A program made the translations under genes and the position numbers. From Eudoraea sp. (GTDB lineage Bacteria; Bacteroidota; Bacteroidia; Flavobacteriales; Flavobacteriaceae): a DNA stretch of 5,140 bases. Positions 1-5,140 of this stretch are shown piece by piece. The stretch spans positions 1 to 5,140 of the forward strand of contig JAHEBI010000218.1 of NCBI GenBank assembly GCA_024642325.1, read 5' to 3'. A model generated the notes under the pieces. The model was not told where the DNA came from and did no database searches. It saw only the letters and a program-made list of their open reading frames with translations. How positions within the stretch are numbered: the first letter of the stretch is position 1; the number at the start of each line of letters is the position of its first letter.

Positions 1-214
1 GTATCTCTTTTTCCCATTCAAATCTGGAAGTGCCAGCGGTGTTAGATCTCCCTTTTACGGTCAAAAAGGCTTTGTCATCTTTTATCCTTATGCGTACTAC
101 CCGGTCCGGATGTGTGCTTAAAAACCCCTGTAGAATATGGGACTTGGCATAGGCTAAAGATCTATATTTCCTGGTTCTCACCAGGTACTTCCTTTCTATT
201 TCTATCATACTCAT
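1..214 (-). CDS. CYTH domain protein (triphosphate tunnel metalloenzyme), 3' end outside window
   Basis: Only the first 71 codons are present; the gene runs off the left edge. The N-terminus reads MSMIEIERKYLV and carries the ExExK signature of the CYTH/triphosphate tunnel superfamily (E5, E7, K9). It is followed by the expected alternating charged tunnel strands: R41 and R43 in VRIRI, K54 in LTVKG, and R64, E66 and E68 in RFEWE. Family members bind a triphosphate group with divalent metal inside a beta-barrel; bacterial ones include tripolyphosphatases, thiamine-triphosphatase-like enzymes and class IV adenylate cyclases. The short basic N-terminal half fits the small stand-alone bacterial type, but the substrate cannot be told from this fragment. 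The start is ATG at 214; a second ATG at 208 would shorten it by two residues and equally keep the motif. It lies 30 bp downstream of the Rossmann-fold gene and probably shares its transcript. No Shine-Dalgarno sequence is seen. Confidence 0.85.
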   Translation of the reverse strand, partial: MSMIEIERKYLVRTRKYRSLAYAKSHILQGFLSTHPDRVVRIRIKDDKAFLTVKGRSNTAGTSRFEWEKEI

Positions 215-244
215 TCAGACTTTAACCCAAAAAGCAAAAAGGCC

Positions 245-913
245 TTAATTTCCTAATGCCCCTAACCTAACTATTTCATCAGAAGTGATTTTGACTTTTT
301 CACAGGTGTTATTTGCCAGCCATACCATACAGCTTGCAATTGTTTGCGGATATATTGATCTGTACTTTAAATATGGTCCTGTTAAAATAGTATTTAAAAT
401 AAGGAATACTTTCTTTGCAAACCATTCCCCCGGCCTTTTCTCCTTCCTAAATCCTCCAATGAGCGATGGTTGTAAAATATGTGTTTTTGGAATTCCCATA
501 GAAACCACTTCATTTTCCATTTGCCCCTTTATTCTATTATAAAAAATGCCGCTTTCAGTATCAGCACCCAAGGCGGAAATTACAATATATGTTCCGATAT
601 TGTTCTTTTTACATAATTCTGCCGCACTGACAGGAATGCCATAATCAATTTTTCTATATACCTCTTTGTCAGGGGTTTTAGCCTTGGTAGTGCCTATACA
701 ACAAAAAACTTCATCGGCAAGAAAATCACTCGACTGATCTCCCAATTTCAACAGGTCAACCAGGAATTCCTGTATCTTTTCATCTTTGATTCCCGCAGTC
801 TTTCTAGAAAATATTTTTACTTTCTTATACCGTTTGTCTTTCAGAAGCATCTGTAATAGAAAGCTTCCGGTCAATCCGGTAGCTCCTAATATAATTGCGG
901 TTTTTTGTGCCAT
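245..913 (-). CDS. TIP30/HTATIP2-like NAD(P)-binding Rossmann-fold protein (atypical SDR)
   Basis: A complete 222-residue protein of the atypical short-chain dehydrogenase/NAD(P)H-binding class. The dinucleotide-binding loop GATGLTG is at residues 10-16 after the first beta strand, and FSRK (35-38) ends the second strand where the cofactor phosphate would be read. VFCCIGTTKAKT (69-80) and VYRKIDYG (85-92) match the conserved middle of TIP30-like proteins, and VISALGAD (111-118) with YNRIKG (125-130) supplies a Ser113/Tyr125/Lys129 set in the SDR active-site layout. The length, near 220, is normal for this small subgroup, which lacks a large C-terminal substrate domain. It is presumably a cytosolic, NADPH-binding reductase or redox-sensing protein; the substrate is unknown. 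It is followed after 30 bp by the CYTH gene and is divergent from dinB. ATG at 913 is chosen because it directly precedes the first Rossmann strand. Confidence 0.85.
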   Translation of the reverse strand: MAQKTAIILGATGLTGSFLLQMLLKDKRYKKVKIFSRKTAGIKDEKIQEFLVDLLKLGDQSSDFLADEVFCCIGTTKAKTPDKEVYRKIDYGIPVSAAELCKKNNIGTYIVISALGADTESGIFYNRIKGQMENEVVSMGIPKTHILQPSLIGGFRKEKRPGEWFAKKVFLILNTILTGPYLKYRSIYPQTIASCMVWLANNTCEKVKITSDEIVRLGALGN

Positions 914-943
914 TTCAAGTAGATTAAATATACCTTAAATTTG
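913..943 (+). promoter_or_regulatory. weak candidate promoter for dinB (would give a near-leaderless mRNA)
   Basis: TTTC at 913-916 is followed after 19 bp by TAAATTTG at 936-943, a full match to the Bacteroidota -7 consensus TAnnTTTG. The dinB ATG is at 947, only 3 bp beyond, so transcription would begin at or very near the start codon. Either dinB is transcribed almost leaderless or the match is accidental and the true promoter lies further upstream inside the divergent gene. Confidence 0.2.
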
Positions 944-955
944 AATATGCACAAT
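925..955 (-). promoter_or_regulatory. candidate Bacteroidota-type promoter for the Rossmann/CYTH gene pair
   Basis: Read on the minus strand, ATTG (plus positions 955-952) is followed after exactly 19 bp by TATATTTA (932-925), which matches seven of eight positions of the Bacteroidota -7 element TAnnTTTG. The ATG at 913 follows 11 bp later, so the leader would be only a few bases. The -33-like element falls inside the first codons of dinB. AT-rich sequence makes chance matches common, so this is a prediction only. Confidence 0.35.
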
Positions 956-2047
956 GAATTCCCTTTGCGAAAAATTATACACGTAGACATGGATGCATTT
1001 TATGCTTCGGTTGAGCAATTAGATCATCCCGAACTAAGGGGAAAAGCTGTAGCAGTAGGAGGAAGTGAAAAAAGAGGGGTAGTCTCTGCTGCAAGTTACG
1101 AAGCGCGAAAATTTGGAGTGAAAAGTGCCATGAGCGGTTACCTCGCAAGACAAAATTGCCCGCATATAATTTTTGTAAAACCAAGGTTTTATAGATATAA
1201 AGAAGTCTCTCAGCAAATTAGAAAGATATTCCTGGATTATACAGATTTGATGGAACCTTTATCATTGGATGAGGCTTATCTGGATGTTACTATTAATAAA
1301 AAGGGAAATCCTTCGGCTACATTAATTGCGCAGGAAATACGGCAGCGCATATTTAATGAGTTGGGTTTAACCGCTTCCGCCGGAATCTCTATAAACAAGT
1401 TTATAGCCAAAATAGCAAGTGACTATAATAAGCCCAATGGCCAGAAAACAGTCAACCCTGAGGAAGTATTACAATTTCTAGAAGAATTAGAAATAAGAAA
1501 ATTTTACGGTGTTGGTAAAGTCACAGCTGATAAGATGTATAAATTAGGCATTTTCACTGGTAATGATTTAAAATCCCAATCCTTATCATTTCTGGAAGAC
1601 CACTTTGGGAAGAGCGGAGCACATTATTACCATGTAGTAAGAGGTATTCACAATAGTCCCGTAAAGCCACAACGCATCCCAAAATCCGTTGGAGCTGAAA
1701 GAACTTTTAGCGAAAATCTTAGCAGTGAAATTTTCATGTTAGAGCGATTAGAACATATTGCACAAGAACTGGAAAGCAGGCTAAAGAAATCTGAAATAGC
1801 GGGTAAAACACTAACCTTAAAAATAAAATATAGCGATTTCAGCCTGCAAACACGAAGTAAAACTTTGCCCTATTTTATTGCAGGCAAAGATCTCATATTG
1901 GAAACCGCCAAGGAATTATTATATCAGGAAAAGCTGGAAAATTCCGTTCGTTTATTAGGGATTTCATTGGCCAATTTAAATACGGAAACCAAGGAAGCAA
2001 ATCAAATTAAAAATGTTTTAACAGTCCAGCTCCGGTTTGATTTCTAA
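947..2047 (+). CDS. dinB: DNA polymerase IV (Y-family translesion polymerase)
   Basis: A complete 366-residue Pol IV, which copies past damaged template bases with low fidelity and no proofreading. The palm begins HVDMDAFYASVEQ with metal ligand D14; Y19 is at the steric-gate position that excludes ribonucleotides (Phe13 in E. coli DinB). The second catalytic motif SLDEAYLDVT gives D108 and E109. Helix-hairpin-helix residues FYGVGK (186-191) lie in the thumb region, and the little-finger domain occupies roughly 245-350, from SVGAERTF onward. The last six residues, QLRFDF, fit the QLxLF-type beta-clamp-binding peptide found at the end of Pol IV, arguing that the protein is full length. ATG at 947 is preferred; an in-frame TTG at 941 would add only two residues. 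It stands alone, divergent from the Rossmann gene. No LexA-like box was recognised in the short upstream gap, so SOS control is not shown. Confidence 0.95.
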   Translation: MHNEFPLRKIIHVDMDAFYASVEQLDHPELRGKAVAVGGSEKRGVVSAASYEARKFGVKSAMSGYLARQNCPHIIFVKPRFYRYKEVSQQIRKIFLDYTDLMEPLSLDEAYLDVTINKKGNPSATLIAQEIRQRIFNELGLTASAGISINKFIAKIASDYNKPNGQKTVNPEEVLQFLEELEIRKFYGVGKVTADKMYKLGIFTGNDLKSQSLSFLEDHFGKSGAHYYHVVRGIHNSPVKPQRIPKSVGAERTFSENLSSEIFMLERLEHIAQELESRLKKSEIAGKTLTLKIKYSDFSLQTRSKTLPYFIAGKDLILETAKELLYQEKLENSVRLLGISLANLNTETKEANQIKNVLTVQLRFDF

Positions 2048-2192
2048 ATAAATAATTTGATTGAATTTAAATAACGAACAATTCTTTTTTGTTTATCCTT
2101 TATAATTAAAAAACCCCCTAAACCCTACAATTATTAAACAGAATTGTTAATGCGCTATGTAAATTTCATTACCCAAATATCTTTTAGTAGTA

Positions 2193-2223
2193 TTGATTCT
2201 AATTTATGTGAGTAATAACTTTT
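2193..2223 (+). promoter_or_regulatory. candidate promoter for the PAS gene
   Basis: TTG at 2193-2195 is followed after 20 bp by TAACTTTT at 2216-2223, a seven-of-eight match to TAnnTTTG; the T-run then continues to a G at 2227. Transcription starting near 2230 would leave a leader of about 60 bases containing both TGATCA palindromes. The 241-bp spacer (2048-2288) is AT-rich and contains no convincing gene. Confidence 0.25.
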
Positions 2224-2234
2224 TTTGGTATTTA

Positions 2235-2270
2235 TTGATCAAAAAATCTGAATCATAATCTGATCAGATT
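2235..2270. repeat. palindromic cluster upstream of the PAS gene, candidate operator
   Basis: AATCTGATCAGATT at 2257-2270 is a perfect 14-bp inverted repeat ending 18 bp before the PAS start codon. Its half-site AATCTGA also occurs as a direct repeat at 2245-2251. A second shorter perfect palindrome, TTGATCAA, is at 2235-2242; the TGATCA centres are 25 bp apart. The dyad has no spacer, so it suits binding by a dimeric regulator better than an RNA hairpin. No regulator gene is visible nearby, so the binding protein is unknown. Confidence 0.4.
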
Positions 2271-2288
2271 CTAACGGCATAAGAATAA

Positions 2289-2810
2289 ATGAAGGAATTT
2301 AAAAATTACGATAAAGCCGCGTCCGCTTTTTTTTCGGGAAATAAACCTCAGGCCCTGCCTATTTTATCCTGGGATCTTTCGGGCTTATATTTTGATAAAA
2401 CTTGCAGAGATTTTAATGATCTTAGGTTTTTGAAAAGTCTTTCTCAGACTAATCGCTGGTCATACCTAGAATCTTTCCATGAAGAACTCATAGGCAAAGA
2501 ACTTGTAATCATTGTCACTGACCCGGAATTGAAGATTGTATTTGCCACAAATAATGTTTTTAAAATGAATGGATATACCTTAAATGAGATTAAGGGTAAA
2601 AATCCAAAAATATTTCAGGGCAAAAAAACAAGCAGCAAAAGTACCGCTTCGATAGCAAAGGCAATTAAAAACAAGGTTCCCTTTGAAACTATAATACTAA
2701 ATTACAGAAAAGACGGTTCAACTTATCAATGTTGGATAAAAGGAGAGCCCATTTTCAACAAAAAGGGAAAGATTGTAAACTTCATTGCCTATGAACGAGA
2801 AGTAGCTTAG
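2289..2810 (+). CDS. stand-alone PAS domain protein, LOV-like core lacking the photoactive cysteine
   Basis: A 173-residue protein made of an N-terminal segment (about 1-65) and a single PAS domain (about 66-171). The PAS core shows IIVTDPELKIVFATN (74-88), NGYTLNEIKGKN (94-105), PKIFQG (106-111), ILNYRKDGS (136-144) and the last strand NFIAYERE (164-171). The pattern resembles LOV domains (GRNCRFLQ, LNYRKDG): N105, Q110 and N138 sit at flavin-contact positions. However, the photoactive cysteine position is P106 and the final-strand glutamine is E169. Classical LOV cysteinyl-adduct chemistry is therefore not expected, although a flavin or another ligand could still bind. There is no kinase, GGDEF, DNA-binding or membrane segment, so it must signal through a partner. 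The N-terminal segment (ILSWDLSGLYFDK at 25-37, SLSQTNRWSYL at 50-60) is not a domain I recognise. ATG at 2289 follows the palindromic leader; the gene is monocistronic and convergent with pyk. Confidence 0.8.
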   Translation: MKEFKNYDKAASAFFSGNKPQALPILSWDLSGLYFDKTCRDFNDLRFLKSLSQTNRWSYLESFHEELIGKELVIIVTDPELKIVFATNNVFKMNGYTLNEIKGKNPKIFQGKKTSSKSTASIAKAIKNKVPFETIILNYRKDGSTYQCWIKGEPIFNKKGKIVNFIAYEREVA

Positions 2811-2842
2811 GAGAATGTATTAGGGATATCCTTTAACCAGAT

Positions 2843-4285
2843 CTATATATTACAGGTTTCAATTTCCGTAACCCTGAGCGTATTAACCATTCCTTTATTC
2901 TTTATAGGCATTGCGGCCAGACTAATCAGCATATCACCAACGTCTAAAAACCCTTTTTTACATGCGATGCTATTTACGTCTTCAATGGTCTCGTCTGTTG
3001 AAACAAACTTGTCGTAATAAAAAGTTTTAACCCCCCATAGCAGGTTCAACTGAGTGAGTATTCGTTTATTCGAGGTAAAAACCAATATATGTGCGCTTGG
3101 CCGCCATGCAGAGATTTGAAAAGCGGTATAACCACTATTAGTAAGTGTTGATATGGCTTTTGCCTTTATTTCATTGGCCATAATTGCCGCATGGTAGCAA
3201 ACAGATTTCGTAATGTACCTTTTTGTACGAATATGAGGAGGTTCCTGAGGAACTCTTATTAATTCTGAACCTTCAACACTATGCAGGATACTTGCCATTT
3301 TTTGTATGACCTGAACCGGATAATTTCCTACAGAAGTCTCCCCCGAAAGCATAACCGCATCTGCCCCGTCCATTACAGAGTTTGCTACATCATTAACCTC
3401 CGCTCTTGTAGGTGTAAGGCTGGTAATCATTGTTTCCATCATTTGAGTAGCGATAATAACGGGAATTCTGGCCTTTTTAGCTCTAAGAACCAGCTTCTTT
3501 TGGATAAGGGGAACCTCCTGTGCGGGAACTTCAACTCCAAGGTCTCCCCTTGCAACCATTATACCATCACAATAGGAAACAATTTTATCAATATTTTTAA
3601 CGGCTTCTGGTTTTTCAATTTTGGCTATAATTGGAATCTTGTAATCAGAATGTTCGCTGATTAAATTTTGCAGATCAATAAGGTCCTGACTAAATCTTAC
3701 GAAAGACAAGGCAATCCAATCCACATCCAGAGATATCGCAAAAATTGCGTCTTCAATGTCCTTTTCGGTTAGAGCTGGTAAACTAATATTGGTGTTGGGC
3801 AGGTTTACTCCTTTCTTGGACTTCAAAGGACCTCCCTGAATTACTTTTGCCTTTACTTCATTCTCCCTATTTGTGGTAAGCACTTCAAACATCAGTTTCC
3901 CATCATCAAGTAAAACAAGTTCTCCTGGATTTACATCTTTAGGAAAGTTCGAATAATTCATATATACCTTCTCGGCACTGCCTTCAAATGGTTCTCCTGT
4001 TACAAAGGTGATCTCATCGCCAGGGGCAACAATAACTTCACCCCCCATAACCCCAACTCTCAGCTTTGGGCCTTGCAGGTCGGCAAGAATTGCTGTATAT
4101 ATCCCTAATTCCTCATTAAGTGAGCGAATCATTTCTACACGCTGGGCAACGTCATCATAATCTGCATGGGAAAAATTTATTCTAAAGACATCCACTCCGG
4201 ATTCGATCATCTGTTTCAGGACCTCTCTTTTACTGGTGGCCGGTCCTAAAGTGGCTACAATTTTTGTCTTTTTTGTACTAGGCAT
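2843..4285 (-). CDS. pyk: pyruvate kinase, predicted K+-independent type
   Basis: A 480-residue enzyme of normal length that transfers phosphate from phosphoenolpyruvate to ADP, the last step of glycolysis, in the cytosol. The N-terminus KTKIVATLGPAT (6-17) and FRINFSH (34-40, R35 and N37) open the barrel domain. The B domain lies roughly at 77-170. IIAKIEKPEAV (219-229) supplies catalytic K222 and metal ligand E224; MVARGDLGVEVP (243-254) supplies D248; VIIATQMMETM (276-286) contains T280. The C-terminal allosteric domain covers about 350-474, with a phosphate-loop-like TNSGYTA at 382-388, where a Tyr sits at the position usually Lys or Arg in sugar-phosphate-activated enzymes. No extra PEP-utilising C-terminal domain is present. 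DLQGPKLR (69-76) has Leu-Gln and Lys in the positions that distinguish K+-independent enzymes. The start ATG lies 4 bp after the IPExxxVDY stop codon, implying a shared transcript and possible translational coupling. It converges on the PAS gene with 32 bp between stops and no strong terminator. Confidence 0.97.
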   Translation of the reverse strand: MPSTKKTKIVATLGPATSKREVLKQMIESGVDVFRINFSHADYDDVAQRVEMIRSLNEELGIYTAILADLQGPKLRVGVMGGEVIVAPGDEITFVTGEPFEGSAEKVYMNYSNFPKDVNPGELVLLDDGKLMFEVLTTNRENEVKAKVIQGGPLKSKKGVNLPNTNISLPALTEKDIEDAIFAISLDVDWIALSFVRFSQDLIDLQNLISEHSDYKIPIIAKIEKPEAVKNIDKIVSYCDGIMVARGDLGVEVPAQEVPLIQKKLVLRAKKARIPVIIATQMMETMITSLTPTRAEVNDVANSVMDGADAVMLSGETSVGNYPVQVIQKMASILHSVEGSELIRVPQEPPHIRTKRYITKSVCYHAAIMANEIKAKAISTLTNSGYTAFQISAWRPSAHILVFTSNKRILTQLNLLWGVKTFYYDKFVSTDETIEDVNSIACKKGFLDVGDMLISLAAMPIKNKGMVNTLRVTEIETCNI

Positions 4286-4289
4286 ACTG

Positions 4290-4754
4290 TTATATAATTA
4301 GATTTTGCTTGGATTTTAGTTTGTTGGTTTCAATTGGGTAGGCTGTAATTATTTCCGGTATTTCAAGAATAGAATCCAGCATACTACCATCTATTTCCTC
4401 TTCTTCCTGTTCAATTTTTAATAAATAATCAACATCTTTATATTCAGGTATTAAATGATAAACGGTTGAGGAGGCTTCATTGCTAAAAAGGTCATTAAAT
4501 TTCAAATATTCCTCTTTTGTGCTGGAATTAACTATTAAAGTCCAGTACCTCTCATTAAGTTTATCTTTCCATTCATAAATGGGAAAAGAGGTTTTATTTG
4601 ATATATCCAGATCTTCTTTGGCCCTTTTTAAACTTATTTTAAGTGCTCTGTTTAACGCATAGGCCAAGGAATAATCTTCCAGATCACTATGTAATGCAAT
4701 GAGAACATAATTTTCCTCACAAAAATCATCTGAAAACTTATGCAATGTGATCAT
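4290..4754 (-). CDS. IPExxxVDY family protein, function unknown
   Basis: A 154-residue protein containing the name-giving motif IPEYKDVDY at 102-110, which marks a small family found in Bacteroidota beside RNase III and pyruvate kinase. The protein is soluble-looking: no signal peptide, no membrane segment. The N-terminal half is a mixed alpha/beta stretch (YVLIALHSDLEDYSLAYALN, 16-35) with a basic helix around 36-46; the middle has WTLIVNS (71-77). An acidic run EQEEEE (115-120) is followed by a C-terminal tail containing EIPEIITAYPIE (131-142). No catalytic motif is recognisable. The gene sits 30 bp after rnc and 4 bp before pyk on the same strand, so it is almost certainly co-transcribed with both. 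Its conserved place suggests a role in RNA metabolism or expression of its neighbours, but that is inference. ATG at 4754 is the only well-placed start. Confidence 0.9.
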   Translation of the reverse strand: MITLHKFSDDFCEENYVLIALHSDLEDYSLAYALNRALKISLKRAKEDLDISNKTSFPIYEWKDKLNERYWTLIVNSSTKEEYLKFNDLFSNEASSTVYHLIPEYKDVDYLLKIEQEEEEIDGSMLDSILEIPEIITAYPIETNKLKSKQNLII

Positions 4755-4784
4755 GTCCCAGAATAAGTTGTAAATATAAGATTA

Positions 4785-5140
4785 TTATATCTGTATCTTT
4801 CCCATTTTATCCTGCAGCGCAAAAAATGCTCTTTTTGATGCTTTTTCCTCAGCTTTCTTTTTTGAAGTGGCTCTGGCCTTAGCCATTACTCTATCATCGA
4901 TAGAAAGCTTTACAGCAAAATGCTTTAGAGGGTCTTTACCAGTATCCTCATATACTTTATAATTGAATTCCTTTTTCTGCTTTTGGCACCATTCAATTAC
5001 CAGGCTCTTATAGCTTATTACTTTTCCTTCCAGTTGCTCAATGTCTACATAAGGTTTAATAACCCGATCGTTTATAAACTTTTCACAGTAGTCGTATCCC
5101 CTGTCTAAATAAATTGCCCCCACGAGAGCTTCAAAAACGT
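4785..5140 (-). CDS. rnc: ribonuclease III, C-terminal part (5' end outside window)
   Basis: The reading frame is open to the right edge, giving 117 visible residues; the N-terminus and first catalytic motif are missing. The fragment begins VFEALVGAIYLDRG, the second conserved block of the RNase III catalytic domain. Its E3 (bases 5130-5132) corresponds to the metal-binding Glu117 of the E. coli enzyme; the paired aspartate would lie just outside the window. A double-stranded RNA-binding domain follows from about residue 41 to 108: YKSLVIEWCQK at its first helix, FAVKLSIDD and VMAKARATSKK in the strands, and the lysine/alanine-rich final helix with KKKAEEKASKRA. RNase III cuts structured RNA such as rRNA precursors as a dimer. 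An in-frame GTG at 5123 is internal to the conserved block and is not the start. It heads the visible rnc - IPExxxVDY - pyk run. Confidence 0.95.
   Translation of the reverse strand, partial: VFEALVGAIYLDRGYDYCEKFINDRVIKPYVDIEQLEGKVISYKSLVIEWCQKQKKEFNYKVYEDTGKDPLKHFAVKLSIDDRVMAKARATSKKKAEEKASKRAFFALQDKMGKIQI

Noticed and set aside
285..542. Plus-strand open frame of 85 codons
   Set aside because: It lies wholly antisense to the well-supported Rossmann-fold gene, and its translation shows no family features.
941..946. TTG at 941 as the dinB start
   Set aside because: ATG follows two codons later at 947, family members begin shortly before the HVDMDAF motif, and TTG starts are rare.
975..1216. 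Two minus-strand open frames inside dinB
   Set aside because: Both are antisense to the catalytic palm of Pol IV, which is strongly conserved; their translations are low-complexity aromatic/leucine sequence.
2063..2090. Possible dinB terminator: GAATT / AATTC arms followed by six T
   Set aside because: The stem is only five mostly A/T pairs around a 12-base loop, too weak to call a terminator in AT-rich DNA.
2824..2831. GGATATCC palindrome between the PAS and pyk stop codons, considered as a bidirectional terminator
   Set aside because: It is eight bases with no loop and no flanking T-run; chance is a sufficient explanation.
3281..3664. Plus-strand open frame of 127 codons inside pyk
   Set aside because: Antisense to the pyruvate kinase catalytic core, and rich in cysteine, histidine and asparagine as expected of a shadow frame.
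5121..5123. GTG at 5123 as the start of an independent dsRNA-binding protein
   Set aside because: The frame stays open upstream and encodes FEAL immediately before, the conserved RNase III motif, so this is an internal valine.

Overview
This 5.1 kb window looks like ordinary chromosome of a Bacteroidota bacterium, most likely a marine-type Flavobacteriaceae. The evidence is the AT-rich coding style, the near absence of Shine-Dalgarno sequences, promoter-like TTG/TAnnTTTG elements, and the rnc - IPExxxVDY protein - pyk gene order, which is typical of this phylum. No mobile element, CRISPR array, tRNA or rRNA is visible. Both ends of the window cut through genes.

Left part (1-2047). Two minus-strand genes, a CYTH-domain (triphosphate tunnel) protein cut by the window edge and a TIP30/HTATIP2-like NAD(P)-binding Rossmann protein, are 30 bp apart and probably co-transcribed. 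Only 33 bp away and divergent is dinB, DNA polymerase IV, complete from the catalytic palm to a C-terminal sliding-clamp-binding motif. Promoter-like elements for both directions overlap in this short gap.

Middle (2048-2810). A 241-bp AT-rich spacer carries a candidate promoter and two TGATCA-centred palindromes, one of them a perfect 14-bp inverted repeat 18 bp before the next gene. That gene encodes a 173-residue stand-alone PAS protein whose core resembles a LOV domain but has proline where the photoactive cysteine would be. It has no output domain.

Right part (2843-5140, minus strand). A compact run is transcribed rnc (RNase III, 5' end outside the window), then an IPExxxVDY family protein, then pyk (pyruvate kinase). 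The gaps are 30 bp and 4 bp, so this looks like one operon. The pyruvate kinase carries the Leu-Gln-Lys signature associated with potassium-independent enzymes.

I see no clearly new multi-gene system here. The points most worth a second look are the cysteine-less LOV-like PAS protein with its palindromic leader, the predicted K+ independence of the pyruvate kinase, and the linkage of RNase III and pyruvate kinase through a protein of unknown function.
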